Positions 25,149 through 33,541 of a DNA stretch of 64,000 nt are shown piece after piece. Location of the stretch: NCBI GenBank assembly GCA_042219525.1, contig JBDGPU010000069.1:1-64000 (forward strand), read 5' to 3'. The notes beneath the pieces were generated by a model. The model saw only the letters and a list, made by a program, of their open reading frames with translations. It was not told where the DNA came from and ran no database searches. A program made the translations under genes and the position numbers. This DNA is from JBDGPU01 sp042219525. GTDB lineage: Archaea; Halobacteriota; Halobacteria; Halobacteriales; Haloferacaceae. The first letter of the stretch is position 1; each line of letters starts with the position of its first letter.

Positions 25149-25643
25149 ATGGCCCTCCGAGACGTACTTTCGACGGACGAGGCGGGGTTTCGTCGGTATC
25201 AGTCACGTCGCGTGCTAACTGGGTGGCTCGTGCTGAGTCTGGTGATCGTCGGGTACGTCTACGGCGCCGTCACGAACCTGCTGCTTCCCGGCACCCCGAT
25301 GCTCTGGGGCTTCCCGTTCAACGCGTTCGTCCTCGGTGCAGTGGCCATCGGAGGCGGGGGCGCCGCGCTCGCCTTCTGGTCAGGTCGGCCGCTGTACGCG
25401 ATCGGTGGGGCCTTTTTCGTCGGGGTCTCCGCACTGTCCGTTGACCTCGGGTGTCCTGGGGTCGCCTGCCTCGGCGAGAAGCAGCTTCACGTCTTCTTCG
25501 AGTGGACGCTCCTGGGTCCGACGATCAGCGCGAACTTCGACGCCGGGGACTGTGTGTACAGCTGTCCCCACACGGTCGAGCTCGTTCCGCTGCTACTCGG
25601 CTATCTTCTCGTCGGCGAGACCATCATTCAGGCCGAGTCGTGA
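25149..25643 (+). CDS. Hypothetical membrane protein (164 aa)
   Basis: A 164-residue protein with about five hydrophobic segments (LTGWLVLSLVIVGYVYGAV, FPFNAFVLGAVAIGGGGAALAF, YAIGGAFFVGVSALSVDL, LVPLLLGYLLVGETII). Two extracellular-looking Cys pairs (CPGVAC, CVYSC) may form disulfides. The frame is open 14 codons upstream to 25107, but the ATG at 25149 fits better with an AT-rich atttttcaatta about 27 bases before it. Unknown function; not obviously part of an operon. Confidence 0.7.
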   Translation: MALRDVLSTDEAGFRRYQSRRVLTGWLVLSLVIVGYVYGAVTNLLLPGTPMLWGFPFNAFVLGAVAIGGGGAALAFWSGRPLYAIGGAFFVGVSALSVDLGCPGVACLGEKQLHVFFEWTLLGPTISANFDAGDCVYSCPHTVELVPLLLGYLLVGETIIQAES

Positions 25644-25734
25644 ACGTCCTCCCGTAATCTTGGGCGAGAGCGTCCTCCCGTCGGTCAGCGTGAAACCGTC
25701 CTCGCCCTGGTCCGCCGCTCCGTGGAGAGCGCAC

Positions 25735-26043
25735 TCACCACGAGGGGGGCTGAAACCCGGCTTCCTCGAGGATCGGCTTCCAGTGCTGTTGCACGCTCAG
25801 CCGCGTCACGTCCATCTCCTCGGCGACCTCGATCTGCGAACGCTCCTGGCCGCGGATGAGCGCGGCGGCGTAGAGGCTGGCCGCCGCGATCGTCGACTTC
25901 TCTCGGTCGGCGTCCGGCGCGTGCGTCAAAAAGAGGTCCGTCGCCGTCGACACCGCGTCGTCGTCGAGATCGAGCGACTCCCCCGCAGCCGTCAGCCGCT
26001 CGATCCAGTCCTCGTTGGCGATCCGGTCGCTCGCGCGATACAT
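25735..26043 (-). CDS. TFB-like protein reduced to one cyclin fold
   Basis: A 102-residue protein resembling one cyclin-like repeat of transcription factor B: DWIERLTAAGESLDLDDDAV, STIAAASLYAAALIRGQ, SQIEVAEEMDVTRLSVQQHW. The N-terminal zinc ribbon, B-finger and other repeat are missing. It therefore cannot recruit RNA polymerase as a normal TFB and may act as a modulator or DNA-binding remnant. It has its own promoter (TATA-like gtttttaacc about 27 bases upstream), and the frame is intact. Similar short TFB-family proteins occur in other haloarchaea. Confidence 0.85.
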   Translation of the reverse strand: MYRASDRIANEDWIERLTAAGESLDLDDDAVSTATDLFLTHAPDADREKSTIAAASLYAAALIRGQERSQIEVAEEMDVTRLSVQQHWKPILEEAGFQPPSW

Positions 26044-26131
26044 GCGCGGCCGTTGGACGCGGAGGGTTAAAAACCGACCGCGGGCGCGAGTCCGGAGGGT
26101 TTTTGAGTGGATTTCGACTATCCCGAGGTGC

Positions 26132-26215
26132 GCGTGGGTAGCCAAGCCAGGAAACGGCGTAGCGCTTAGGACGCTATCCCGTAGGGGTCCGCCGGTTCAA
26201 ATCCGGTCCCACGCA
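26132..26215 (+). tRNA. tRNA-Leu (anticodon UAG)
   Basis: A class II tRNA of 84 bases including the discriminator A. Acceptor stem GCGTGGG pairs with CCCACGC (26208-26214). The anticodon arm TAGCG-CTTAGGA-CGCTA has anticodon TAG in a 7-base loop. The long variable arm (TCCCGTAGGGGTCCG) marks leucine, and the T arm is CCGG-TTCAAAT-CCGG. CCA is not encoded and no intron is seen. Its 3' portion is repeated twice downstream. Confidence 0.96.
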
Positions 26216-26442
26216 TGAGCGAACGGAGTGAGCGAAGGAGTTAGACCGGGATTTGAACCCTGGAAGACGAACGCCCGGACCCGTCCGTCGAAGACGCAAC
26301 GGAAGCCCGGACCGTCTTCCTCCGGTTCAAATCCGGTCCCACGCATGAGCGAACTAAGTGAGCGAAGGAGTTAGACCAGGATTTGAATCAGGGAGCGATG
26401 CGTTGCGGTCGAGAGACCGTGGTTCAAATCCGGTCCCACGCA
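26192..26442. repeat. Three copies of the tRNA-Leu 3' end with shared flank
   Basis: The T-arm/acceptor end of the tRNA (ccggttcaaatccggtcc then cacgca) recurs at 26192-26215, 26322-26345 and, minus two bases, at 26421-26442. The first two copies continue into a shared flank (tgagcgaa...gtgagcga and then gttagacc.ggatttgaa), making a 66-bp direct repeat (26192-26257 and 26322-26387) with three mismatches and a 130-base period. The flank's gggatttgaaccctgg is an inverted T-arm, so each copy can also fold on itself. No integrase is present. This pattern is what stacked attachment sites of excised or decayed elements would leave. Confidence 0.85.
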
Positions 26443-26550
26443 TTCTGTGAAAGTAGTGAACGCACGGCGACCTCCGCTAAGGTAAGTGGTTGTGCGCAGA
26501 TCATACACGCCCAACCGGTCTATTTACGCTCGACAGCTAAGGTTTAGGAA

Positions 26551-27120
26551 ATGGACGATAGGACTCGGCGTGCCGTGCTGAGCGGCATCGGCGCCTCAAC
26601 GCTCGGATTGGCCGGCTGCGCGTCCGGTGGCAGCGGCGGCAGTGACGGTGGCTCCTCGGACGGCGGAAGCGACAGCGACTCCGGCGGAGCCACGGACTGG
26701 TGGACCGCAACGCTGACCGACGTGACTACCGGCGACGAATTCAAAATCTCCGAGCTGGAAGGGCCGGTGTTAGCGCACCCCTTCGCCATCTGGTGTAGCA
26801 CCTGCAAGAGCCAGAACGAGCAGATCGACAAGCTTCAGGAGCAGGCCGACTACGCCGTCGTCCAGCTGAACATCGGCGACGGCGAAACCGGGGACGACGT
26901 GCGCAACTACGCCGAAGAGAACGGCTACGCCGAGCACAGCAAGTTCGTCGTGGCGCCCAACTCCGTCACAGAGTCGCTCGTCGACGAGTTCGGCGCCTCG
27001 GCAGTCTCGCCACCCCAGTCGCCAGTGATCCTGCTCTGTCCCGACGGCGGAACCTACACGATCGACAAGGTCACCGCCGCCGCCGAACTCCAGACGACGA
27101 TCGAAAGCAACTGCGGATGA
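26551..27120 (+). CDS. Exported thioredoxin-like lipoprotein (TlpA type)
   Basis: A 189-residue protein. A Tat signal (RRAVLSGIGASTLGL) ends in a lipobox (AGC22), then a Ser/Gly/Asp linker (about 24-47) typical of haloarchaeal cell-surface proteins. The thioredoxin fold follows with the active site WCSTCK near residue 90 and the cis-Pro segment SPPQSPVILLCPDG near 155. It would handle disulfides outside the membrane. It overlaps ccdA by 4 bases, which supplies electrons to such proteins, so the pair forms one transmembrane thiol pathway. Confidence 0.92.
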   Translation: MDDRTRRAVLSGIGASTLGLAGCASGGSGGSDGGSSDGGSDSDSGGATDWWTATLTDVTTGDEFKISELEGPVLAHPFAIWCSTCKSQNEQIDKLQEQADYAVVQLNIGDGETGDDVRNYAEENGYAEHSKFVVAPNSVTESLVDEFGASAVSPPQSPVILLCPDGGTYTIDKVTAAAELQTTIESNCG

Positions 27121-27800
27121 ACTGGCTCGCGTTCGCGGAGATGTTCTGGATCGGCGTTCTGACGCCGCTGACAGCCGTTTGCGCGCTCCCGCTGTACCCC
27201 GCGTTCATCTCCTACCTCGCCAGCACCGGGGGCGAGGAGGGCACGCAACGGTCGCCGGCCCTCCTCGGGCTCCTCGTCGTCGCGGGTGTGATCAGTTTCA
27301 TGACCGTCGTCGGCCTGATCTTCGTGGTCGTCCTCGATACGGGTATCGAGAGCGGCTTCGTCGGCCGCTTCGCCCCGTGGCTGTTCGGCCTCCTCGCCGT
27401 CGTCGGCGCCGTGTTGCTCGCCGACCCGTCGGGCTTCTCGCGGCTGCCAGCCTTCGAACCCCCGCACTCGGAGTACCCCTCCGCGTCCGCCTACGGCTAT
27501 GGCTTCTTCTTCGGCGGCATCATCCTGCCCTGTAACCCGGGGTTCATCGGTCTGTTTTTCGCCCGGCAGGCAGTGCTGTTCGACGGGCCGGTGCAGAACA
27601 TGGTGGGCTTCCTGCTGTTCGGGCTCGGCATCGGCGCGCCGCTGCTCCTCTTTGCACTCGTCTCGGAGTCAATGGGACAGCGCGTGACGAAGACGCTCGC
27701 GCGCTACGCCGACCCGATAAACCGGTTCGTCGGCGGGTTCCTGCTCGCGGTGAGCCTCTACTACCTTATCTCCGTTTTCGGGGTCGTCCCCGGCTTCTAG
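27117..27800 (+). CDS. ccdA: CcdA-type thiol electron transporter
   Basis: A 227-residue membrane protein of the DsbD-beta/CcdA family with six helices. Conserved Cys sit in helix 1 (LTPLTAVCALPLYPAF) and helix 4 (FGGIILPCNPGFIGLFF), each followed by Pro-rich turns as in the family. It shuttles reducing equivalents from cytoplasmic thioredoxin to the extracytoplasmic thioredoxin-like protein encoded just upstream (ATGA overlap). It may serve cytochrome c or oxidase maturation. Confidence 0.9.
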   Translation: MNWLAFAEMFWIGVLTPLTAVCALPLYPAFISYLASTGGEEGTQRSPALLGLLVVAGVISFMTVVGLIFVVVLDTGIESGFVGRFAPWLFGLLAVVGAVLLADPSGFSRLPAFEPPHSEYPSASAYGYGFFFGGIILPCNPGFIGLFFARQAVLFDGPVQNMVGFLLFGLGIGAPLLLFALVSESMGQRVTKTLARYADPINRFVGGFLLAVSLYYLISVFGVVPGF

Positions 27801-27918
27801 ATAAACACCGCCGATAGTTCTCCGTTCCATCCCGCCGCCGCGCCGGCGCTCCGTCGCGAGGGCGCTTCGTCGCGAGGGCGCCCGCGTCGACCTATTCCGT
27901 GGCTTGTTCCACGACGCC

Positions 27919-29196
27919 CTATTCTTCGACCGCACTCGCCGCGCGAACGATGGTCTCCTCGCCGAACTGCGGCCCGATCAGCTGGAGCCCGACCGGCAGC
28001 CCCTCCGACTCGCCGGCCGGCACCGAGATCGCAGGCAAGTTCGCGAGGTTGACCGGCGTCGTGTTCGCGTCGGCGAGGTAGAGCTTGAGGGGGTCCTCCA
28101 GCCCCTCGCCGAGTTCGAAGGGCTTCACGGGCATCGTCGGGGAGACGATTACGTCTACGTCCTCGAACGTCTGCTCGAAGTCCTGGCGGATCCAGGCGCG
28201 CGCGTCCTGCGCCTTCTTGTAGTACTTGTCGTGGTACCCGGCCGAGAGCGCGTAGGTCCCGAGGAGGATGCGGCGCTTGACCTCGGCGCCGAAGCCTTCC
28301 TCGCGCGTCTCCGCGAACGTCTCGTTCCAGTTGCCTTCGTGGCCGGCGGAGTGGCCGTAGCGCACGCCGTCGAAGCGCGCGAGGTTCGAGGAGGCCTCCG
28401 ACATCGCGATGACGTAGTACGCCTCGACCGCGTGCTCGACGGACGGGAGCGAGACCTCGACCGTTTCCGCACCCTGCGCCTCGAGGTCGTCGATGGCGGC
28501 TTCGACCGTTTCGACGACGCCCTCGTCCGCGCCCTCAAAGAGCTCCGTCGGGACGCCGATGGTCATGCCCTCGACGTCGCCGTCGGCGGCGGCGGCGTAG
28601 TTCGAGTCGGCGCCCGCCTCGCGCGTCGTCGCGTCGTTCGGGTCGGGGCCGGCGATGGCGTCGAGCAGCGCAGCGGCGTCCTCGACGGTGTTGCCGATCG
28701 GGCCGATCTGTTCGAGGGAGTTCGCGTACGCGACGAGGCCGTAGCGGGAGACGAGCCCGTAGGTCGGCTTGATGCCGACGACGCCGCAGAACGCGGCGGG
28801 GCAGCGCACGGAGCCGCCCGTGTCCGAGCCGAGCGCGAGGTCGGCCTCGCCGGCGGCGACGGCTGCGGCGGAGCCACCAGAGGATCCGCCCGGGACGCGC
28901 TCGGGGTCGACGGGGTTCCGCGTCGGGCCGAAGGCGGAGGTCTCCGTCGTCGTTCCCATCCCGAACTCGTCCATGTTCGCCTTGCCGACGACGTCGGCGC
29001 CGGCCTCGCCGAGGCGTTCGACGACGGTCGCATCGTACGGCGGGACGTAGTCGTCAAGCATCGCCGAGCCGCAGGTCGTCCGGACGCCCTCGGTGGAGAT
29101 GTTGTCCTTGACCGCGACGGTCTTGCCCGCGAGGGGGCCCTCGTCGGCACCGGGGATGTCCGCGTCGGCGATGAAGATGTTGAGGTCGGCGCTCAT
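27919..29196 (-). CDS. gatA: Glu-tRNA(Gln)/Asp-tRNA(Asn) amidotransferase subunit A
   Basis: A 425-residue amidase-signature enzyme. The catalytic elements are visible: Lys in AGKTVAVKDNIST (about residue 30), the glycine-serine-rich VPGGSSGGSAAAVAAGEADL and GSDTGGSVRCPAAFCGVVG with its nucleophilic Ser. It releases ammonia from glutamine for GatB. gatB is not in the window, but gatC is immediately upstream, with TAA and ATG abutting. The length is slightly short of bacterial GatA, as usual in haloarchaea. Confidence 0.95.
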   Translation of the reverse strand: MSADLNIFIADADIPGADEGPLAGKTVAVKDNISTEGVRTTCGSAMLDDYVPPYDATVVERLGEAGADVVGKANMDEFGMGTTTETSAFGPTRNPVDPERVPGGSSGGSAAAVAAGEADLALGSDTGGSVRCPAAFCGVVGIKPTYGLVSRYGLVAYANSLEQIGPIGNTVEDAAALLDAIAGPDPNDATTREAGADSNYAAAADGDVEGMTIGVPTELFEGADEGVVETVEAAIDDLEAQGAETVEVSLPSVEHAVEAYYVIAMSEASSNLARFDGVRYGHSAGHEGNWNETFAETREEGFGAEVKRRILLGTYALSAGYHDKYYKKAQDARAWIRQDFEQTFEDVDVIVSPTMPVKPFELGEGLEDPLKLYLADANTTPVNLANLPAISVPAGESEGLPVGLQLIGPQFGEETIVRAASAVEE

Positions 29197-29505
29197 TTAC
29201 GACACCTTCGGCCCTTTGAAGAAGCCGTCCTCGGACTCCGGGGCGTTCTGCAGCGCCTCCTCCTGGCTGAGGCCTTCCTCGACCTCGTCGGGGCGCATGA
29301 CGTTCACCAGCTCGGCCTCGCGCTCGACCTCGGGCACCTCGTCGAGCGTCTCGAAGTACTCGAGGATGTCCCCGAACTGGTCGGTGAACTCCGCGATCTC
29401 CTCGTCGTCGAGGTCGACGCGGGCGAGGTCGGCGACGTGCTCGACCTCCGCGGCGTCGACGCCGGCCGACGTCTCGTCGGCGGGGTCGTCGGACGAATCG
29501 CTCAT
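29197..29505 (-). CDS. gatC: Amidotransferase subunit C
   Basis: A 102-residue GatC, the small helical belt that stabilises GatA-GatB. After a haloarchaeal acidic leader, residues of about 20-60 carry the family helix (AEVEHVADLARVDLDDEEIA), and the C terminus ends EALQNAPESEDGFFKGPKVS, the conserved insertion loop (APE..DGFF.VPKV in the family). The stop codon abuts the gatA start, so the genes are cotranscribed. Confidence 0.94.
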   Translation of the reverse strand: MSDSSDDPADETSAGVDAAEVEHVADLARVDLDDEEIAEFTDQFGDILEYFETLDEVPEVEREAELVNVMRPDEVEEGLSQEEALQNAPESEDGFFKGPKVS

Positions 29506-29677
29506 ACCGGAGGGAGCGACGGAGCGGGAGTAAGGGTTTCGGAACGGCGAACGCAACGGTGAACGCGGACGTCTGCGGAAGCCGCGATCCCGGCAGTAAG
29601 ATTCGTCGACGGGGTGCAACGGCGTCGGCTGCAGCGAGCGACGGCGCCGGTATCTGATAAAAGCGTTCGCGGCGGCG

Positions 29678-30100
29678 CTAGCTGACGGTGATCCTGTGTG
29701 CTTCCTCCTCCGCTTCGGCGGCCTTCGGAAGCGTCACCGTGAGCACGCCGTTCTCGTAGGTTGCCGAGACCTCCCCATCGTCGATGTCCTCCGGGAGCGG
29801 GACCGTGCGCGACACGTCGGTTCTGGCTCGCTCCTGGTGGAGGTAGTTCGCCTCCTCGCCGACCTCCTCCTCGGCCTTGTGCTCGGCGTCGATGTGGAGC
29901 GTGTGGTCCGTCACGCGGAGGTCGATGTCCTCCTTCTCGAAGCCCGGCATGTCGGCGATCACGAGGAACTCGCCGTCCCATTCGATCAGGTCCAGGGGGG
30001 ACGTCGCGATCTCGCCGCCGAGTTCGACGCGGGTGTGCGGGACCTCCTTCTCCATCGATTCCAGCAGTTGCTCGAAGCGCTCAAATGGATTTCGTGGCAT
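29678..30100 (-). CDS. Hsp20/alpha-crystallin small heat shock protein
   Basis: A 140-residue small heat shock protein. The N-terminal arm starts MPRNPFERFEQLLESMEKEV. The alpha-crystallin domain (about 38-130) shows FLVIADMPGFEKEDIDLRVT and the conserved YENGVLTVTLPKA. It would hold unfolding proteins in solution as an oligomer. The ATG at 30100 is the first in the family's usual position, with four more residues possible upstream. A single gene. Confidence 0.93.
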   Translation of the reverse strand: MPRNPFERFEQLLESMEKEVPHTRVELGGEIATSPLDLIEWDGEFLVIADMPGFEKEDIDLRVTDHTLHIDAEHKAEEEVGEEANYLHQERARTDVSRTVPLPEDIDDGEVSATYENGVLTVTLPKAAEAEEEAHRITVS

Positions 30101-30172
30101 GGTTGCACCCACTACTGTCTCAGCAGTCCGAAGTAAATCGCTGGTGGCCGTCGGAATGGGCCGGTACGCAGA

Positions 30173-30682
30173 TCACTCCGTCAGGTCGACGACCGTCGCG
30201 TTCGCCAGTTCCCGAAGCCGGTCGGGTGCGACCGGCCAGACCGCGCTCGGCGTGCCCGCTGCGGCCCAGACGGTGTCGTACGTGGTCAGCGTCGGGTCCA
30301 TCACCGTCGGCAGCGCCGTCTCGTGGCAGATCGGCGGCACGCCACCGATGCTCCAGCCGACGACCTCGCGGACCCGGTCGGCGTCGGCCATCGACGCGGC
30401 GGTTGCATCGAAGTGCTCCGCGACGGCGTCGAGGTCGACGCGGTTCGCGCCGCTGGTGATGGCGACGACGAGGTCGGTCCGCGTTGCAGCTTCTTCCGGC
30501 GACGCCGAGCCTGTGCCCGACAACTCAATGACGATACTCGAGGCAATCTGGGCGACGTCGCAGTCGACGGCGTCGGCTGCGGCGGCGGCGGTCTTCGTTC
30601 CCTCCGGGAACTCCGTCACGTCGACGGCGACGTCGTAAGTTGCTGCCGCGCGTTCGACGAACTCGGCGGCTCGCTCGTGCAT
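30173..30682 (-). CDS. YbaK/ProX-type aminoacyl-tRNA deacylase-like protein
   Basis: A 169-residue protein of the YbaK/INS-domain superfamily, which clears mischarged tRNAs. Family features include the conserved lysine-bearing FPEGTKTAAAAADAV near residue 30, ASSIVIELSG, LVVAITSGANRVDLDAVAEH and the GWSIGGVPPICHE loop. Substrate tRNA cannot be read. A TATA-like cttttaaa about 28 bases before the ATG fits leaderless transcription. Confidence 0.88.
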   Translation of the reverse strand: MHERAAEFVERAAATYDVAVDVTEFPEGTKTAAAAADAVDCDVAQIASSIVIELSGTGSASPEEAATRTDLVVAITSGANRVDLDAVAEHFDATAASMADADRVREVVGWSIGGVPPICHETALPTVMDPTLTTYDTVWAAAGTPSAVWPVAPDRLRELANATVVDLTE

Positions 30683-30850
30683 GGGGTCGACTGCGTGAAC
30701 GGCCTTTAAAAGTGCGCTGACTGCGGCAGCGTCCTCCCAGAAGCGTGCTGGCTGCCGCAGCGTCGTCGCTGGGGACGGGCGGAGCGTCGTCACTGCCGGG
30801 TTGGCGTCGTGGCCAAAAGAACGAAAAAGTCAGTTAGGGCGGCCGGGTCG

Positions 30851-31135
30851 TCAGTGCGAGTGGCCGATCGCTTCTTCGAGCGGGACGCCGAAGCGGTCCT
30901 CGAACAGCTCCGCGGCCGTCTCGTTCATCTGCTCGATGTCCTCGGGGACCTCGCCCTCGCTGTGGTGGACGAGCATGTGGGCCTGCTGGGCCAGCGCCTG
31001 CAGCACGACGTCGGTGACGACCTTCGTCGGGTCCTCGCCCTCCTCGGCCATCGTGTCGACGAGCCCCGCGGGGAGCTCGACAGTGTCTTCGTCGCCTTCG
31101 GGACCAGTCACGGTGTACGTCTCAGTGTCTGCCAT
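30851..31135 (-). CDS. Small conserved haloarchaeal protein (possibly DUF7545)
   Basis: A 94-residue acidic protein, MADTETYTVTGPEGDEDTVE..., with a helical core (LVDTMAEEGEDPTKVVTDV, LQALAQQAHMLVHHSEGEVP) and a histidine-ending C terminus (AIGHSH). I believe it matches the haloarchaeal family DUF7545, but I am not certain. A TATA-like cttaag lies about 28 bases upstream. No enzymatic motif is visible and the function is unknown. It lies between trxB and the YbaK-like gene, all on the same strand but well spaced. Confidence 0.75.
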   Translation of the reverse strand: MADTETYTVTGPEGDEDTVELPAGLVDTMAEEGEDPTKVVTDVVLQALAQQAHMLVHHSEGEVPEDIEQMNETAAELFEDRFGVPLEEAIGHSH

Positions 31136-31277
31136 ACGTGCAGGTGGGTTCGAGTACTTAAGGGTCTGTGGGAATCGTGCAATCGGACTCACACCAGCGA
31201 CCGGAGAAAATCGGGGGGACCGCTGGTCGATTTCGGTCCGTGAGTCGCCGAGAATCGTCAGTTGCCAGCGGTCCAGC

Positions 31278-32351
31278 TCAGTCGTCGCTGGCCGTGGCCG
31301 TCTGGTCGGCGCTGATCTCGGTCAGCTCGCCGGCGCGTTCGAGGTCCGAGAGGTACTCGTCAGCGTCGAGCGCGGCCTTGCTGCCCATGCCGGCCGCGGT
31401 GACGGCCTGCTGGTAGTGGTAGTCGACGACGTCGCCGGCGCCGAAGATGCCCTCGACGTCGGTCACGGTCTGGCCGCCACCGAAGCCGCCCTGCGTCTTG
31501 AGGTAGCCGTCCTCGTCGAGTTCGACGCCCGTGTCCTCGAGGTACGCCGTGTTCGGCGTGTGGCCGATGGCGTAAAAGACGGCGCCGACGTCGAACTCGT
31601 ATTCCTCGACCTCCTTGGCCGTCTCGGGGTCGTCGAGTTTCTCCTTGGGATGGCCGTCGGGATGCTCGACGAGCGTCGCGTGGTCGACCCCCTCCTCGGG
31701 GCTGCCGTGCAGCTCGATCAGCTCGGTGTTGGTGAGGATTTCGACGTCGCCCTGCTCGACCTTGTCCTCGATGCGGTCGACCCAGACGTCCTCCGCGCGG
31801 AACTCCTCGCGGCGGTGGGCGATGTAGACGGTGTCCGCGAACTTCGTCAGGAAGTTCGCCTCCTCCATCGCGGCGTCGCCGCCACCGACGACGAGCATGT
31901 CCTCGCCGCGGAAGAACGCGCCGTCACACGTCGCGCAGGTGGAGAGGCCGTAGCCCATCAGCTCGTCCTCGCCCGGGACACCCAGCGTGCGCGCGGACGC
32001 GCCGGAGGCGACGATGACGGCGTCGGCCGTGTACACGCTGCCGTTCGTCAGCTCGACGCGGAACGGGCGCTCGGAATCGTCGACGTCGGCCACGATGCCG
32101 TTGATCGTGTCGGCGCCGAACCGCGTGGCCTGTTCTTTCATGTTGTTGATCAGCTCGGGGCCGGAGATGCCCTCCGGGAAGCCCGGATAGTTCTCGACCT
32201 CGGTGGTCAGCGTCAGCTGGCCGCCCGGCTCGTCGCCCTCGATGATGAGGGGATTGTTGTTCGCCCGCGCCGCGTAAATCCCCGCCGTCAGCCCGGCAAT
32301 GCCCGTGCCGGTAATGATCAGACGGCGATGCTCGACTACCTCGTCACTCAT
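31278..32351 (-). CDS. trxB: Thioredoxin-disulfide reductase
   Basis: A 357-residue flavoprotein. The N-terminal FAD site is IITGTGIAGLTAGIYAARAN, the redox-active CATC lies in GYGLSTCATCDGAFF (about residue 143), the NADPH site is VVGGGDAAMEEANFL, and the C-terminal FAD segment is GIFGAGDVVDYHYQQAVTAAG. It is about 40 residues longer than E. coli TrxB, owing to an acidic C terminus and an internal insertion. It reduces thioredoxin-type proteins. I start at MSDEVVEHRR (32351), with six upstream residues also possible. Confidence 0.95.
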   Translation of the reverse strand: MSDEVVEHRRLIITGTGIAGLTAGIYAARANNNPLIIEGDEPGGQLTLTTEVENYPGFPEGISGPELINNMKEQATRFGADTINGIVADVDDSERPFRVELTNGSVYTADAVIVASGASARTLGVPGEDELMGYGLSTCATCDGAFFRGEDMLVVGGGDAAMEEANFLTKFADTVYIAHRREEFRAEDVWVDRIEDKVEQGDVEILTNTELIELHGSPEEGVDHATLVEHPDGHPKEKLDDPETAKEVEEYEFDVGAVFYAIGHTPNTAYLEDTGVELDEDGYLKTQGGFGGGQTVTDVEGIFGAGDVVDYHYQQAVTAAGMGSKAALDADEYLSDLERAGELTEISADQTATASDD

Positions 32352-32454
32352 ATACCCGTACTTCGCCACGGGCCCGTTTGTAGGTTGCGCTGTCGTGCCG
32401 ACCGGCGGTCACACCGCTCGGTGAGTTCGCCCGGTGAGTTCCAGTATCCCACCT

Positions 32455-33267
32455 TCAGGCCTCATCCGTCACGAGTTCGCCACCGATCTCGCGCCACTCG
32501 GTCAGACTCCCCTCGTAGATGGCGACGTTCGCGAAGCCCGCCCAGCGGAGCGCGACGTAGGTGTGGCTGAGACGGCGCGCCGTGTTGCAGTAGAGGATCA
32601 CGGTGTCGTCCGGCGTGATGCCGCGCTCGGCGAACAGCTCGCGGATTTCGACCTTCGATTTCACGCCACGCGTTTCCGGATCCACCGCTTCCTGCCAGTC
32701 GAAGCGGACGGCGCCGGGAAGGTGGCCGGCCCCGTACTCGTCCGCGTCGCGCGTGTCGACGAGTGCGACAGACCCGGCTTTGCCGGCCCTGGCAGCCTCG
32801 ATCTTCTCCCGGACGTAGTCGGCGTCGACGATTGGCGTTTGCTCGTTGGGGAGTCGGCGGGGGTCGACGTCGGTCTCGGGGAGGTCGACGGGGTCCGAGC
32901 CGACCGCGTGTTCGCGTTGCCAGGCGCTGAAGTCTCCGTTCAGGAGATGCACGTTTTCGAAGCCGTACACCAGCGCCGTGACCAGGAACCGCGCGGCGAA
33001 CACGCCGTTGGTGTCGTCGTAGGCGACGAGAGTGTCCGACCGGGTGAGGCCGGCCTCGCCTATCACCTCCGCGAAGCGTTCGGCGCCCGGCAGGTGACCG
33101 ACGTCCGCGTCGCCCTCGTCCCGATACGTTTCGAAGGGGACGTTCACCGCGCCGGGCACGTGGCCCATGGCGTCGAACTCCCACTCCTCGCGCACGTCGA
33201 CGGCGTGGACGCCCGGGTCGTCGAGCTGAGCCGCGAGTGCCGAGGCGTCCACGATGAGCTCGTCCAT
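32455..33267 (-). CDS. Two-domain rhodanese sulfurtransferase
   Basis: A 270-residue thiosulfate/3-mercaptopyruvate sulfurtransferase with tandem rhodanese domains. The first domain (about 1-125) is inactive: its loop reads AYDDTNGVFAAR where the Cys would be. The second domain carries Cys227 in LYCNTARRLSH, the active-site loop. Also visible are VDVREEWEFDAMGHVPGAVN and LVDTRDADEYGAGHLPGAV. It is divergent from a second rhodanese at 33542 (about 270 bases apart), matching the tssA/tssB arrangement of haloarchaea. Confidence 0.92.
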   Translation of the reverse strand: MDELIVDASALAAQLDDPGVHAVDVREEWEFDAMGHVPGAVNVPFETYRDEGDADVGHLPGAERFAEVIGEAGLTRSDTLVAYDDTNGVFAARFLVTALVYGFENVHLLNGDFSAWQREHAVGSDPVDLPETDVDPRRLPNEQTPIVDADYVREKIEAARAGKAGSVALVDTRDADEYGAGHLPGAVRFDWQEAVDPETRGVKSKVEIRELFAERGITPDDTVILYCNTARRLSHTYVALRWAGFANVAIYEGSLTEWREIGGELVTDEA

Positions 33268-33541
33268 TGCGCCCGACTTGGACGGCGGGCCGGTTTAGTG
33301 TCCCGCCGTCGCCAACGCCTGATCCGGCTCGTGGGAAGCAGCAACTGTTGCCGTGGTTCGGCCAGGATCTGGACTGGTGAAACACGTCAATTCGTGTGAA
33401 CTACTAGCTGTCGTCGGCCTACCCGAGGGGCGCCGTCAGGACGGAAGTAGATACGCGCAAATCTTGTTGCTTTGTCGAACGATTGGCCGATGTCTCCGGC
33501 GGTCATACTACTATAACCCCTGCTATCAAAGGTACTCGTGT

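Noticed and set aside
26216..26442. Two additional tRNA genes after tRNA-Leu
   Set aside because: Only the T-arm and acceptor 3' strand are repeated; no matching 5' acceptor strand, D arm or anticodon arm is present.
27852..27883. Two copies of a 16-base run (cgtcgcgagggcgc) after ccdA
   Set aside because: Only two short copies in a GC-rich stretch; not enough to call a repeat array.
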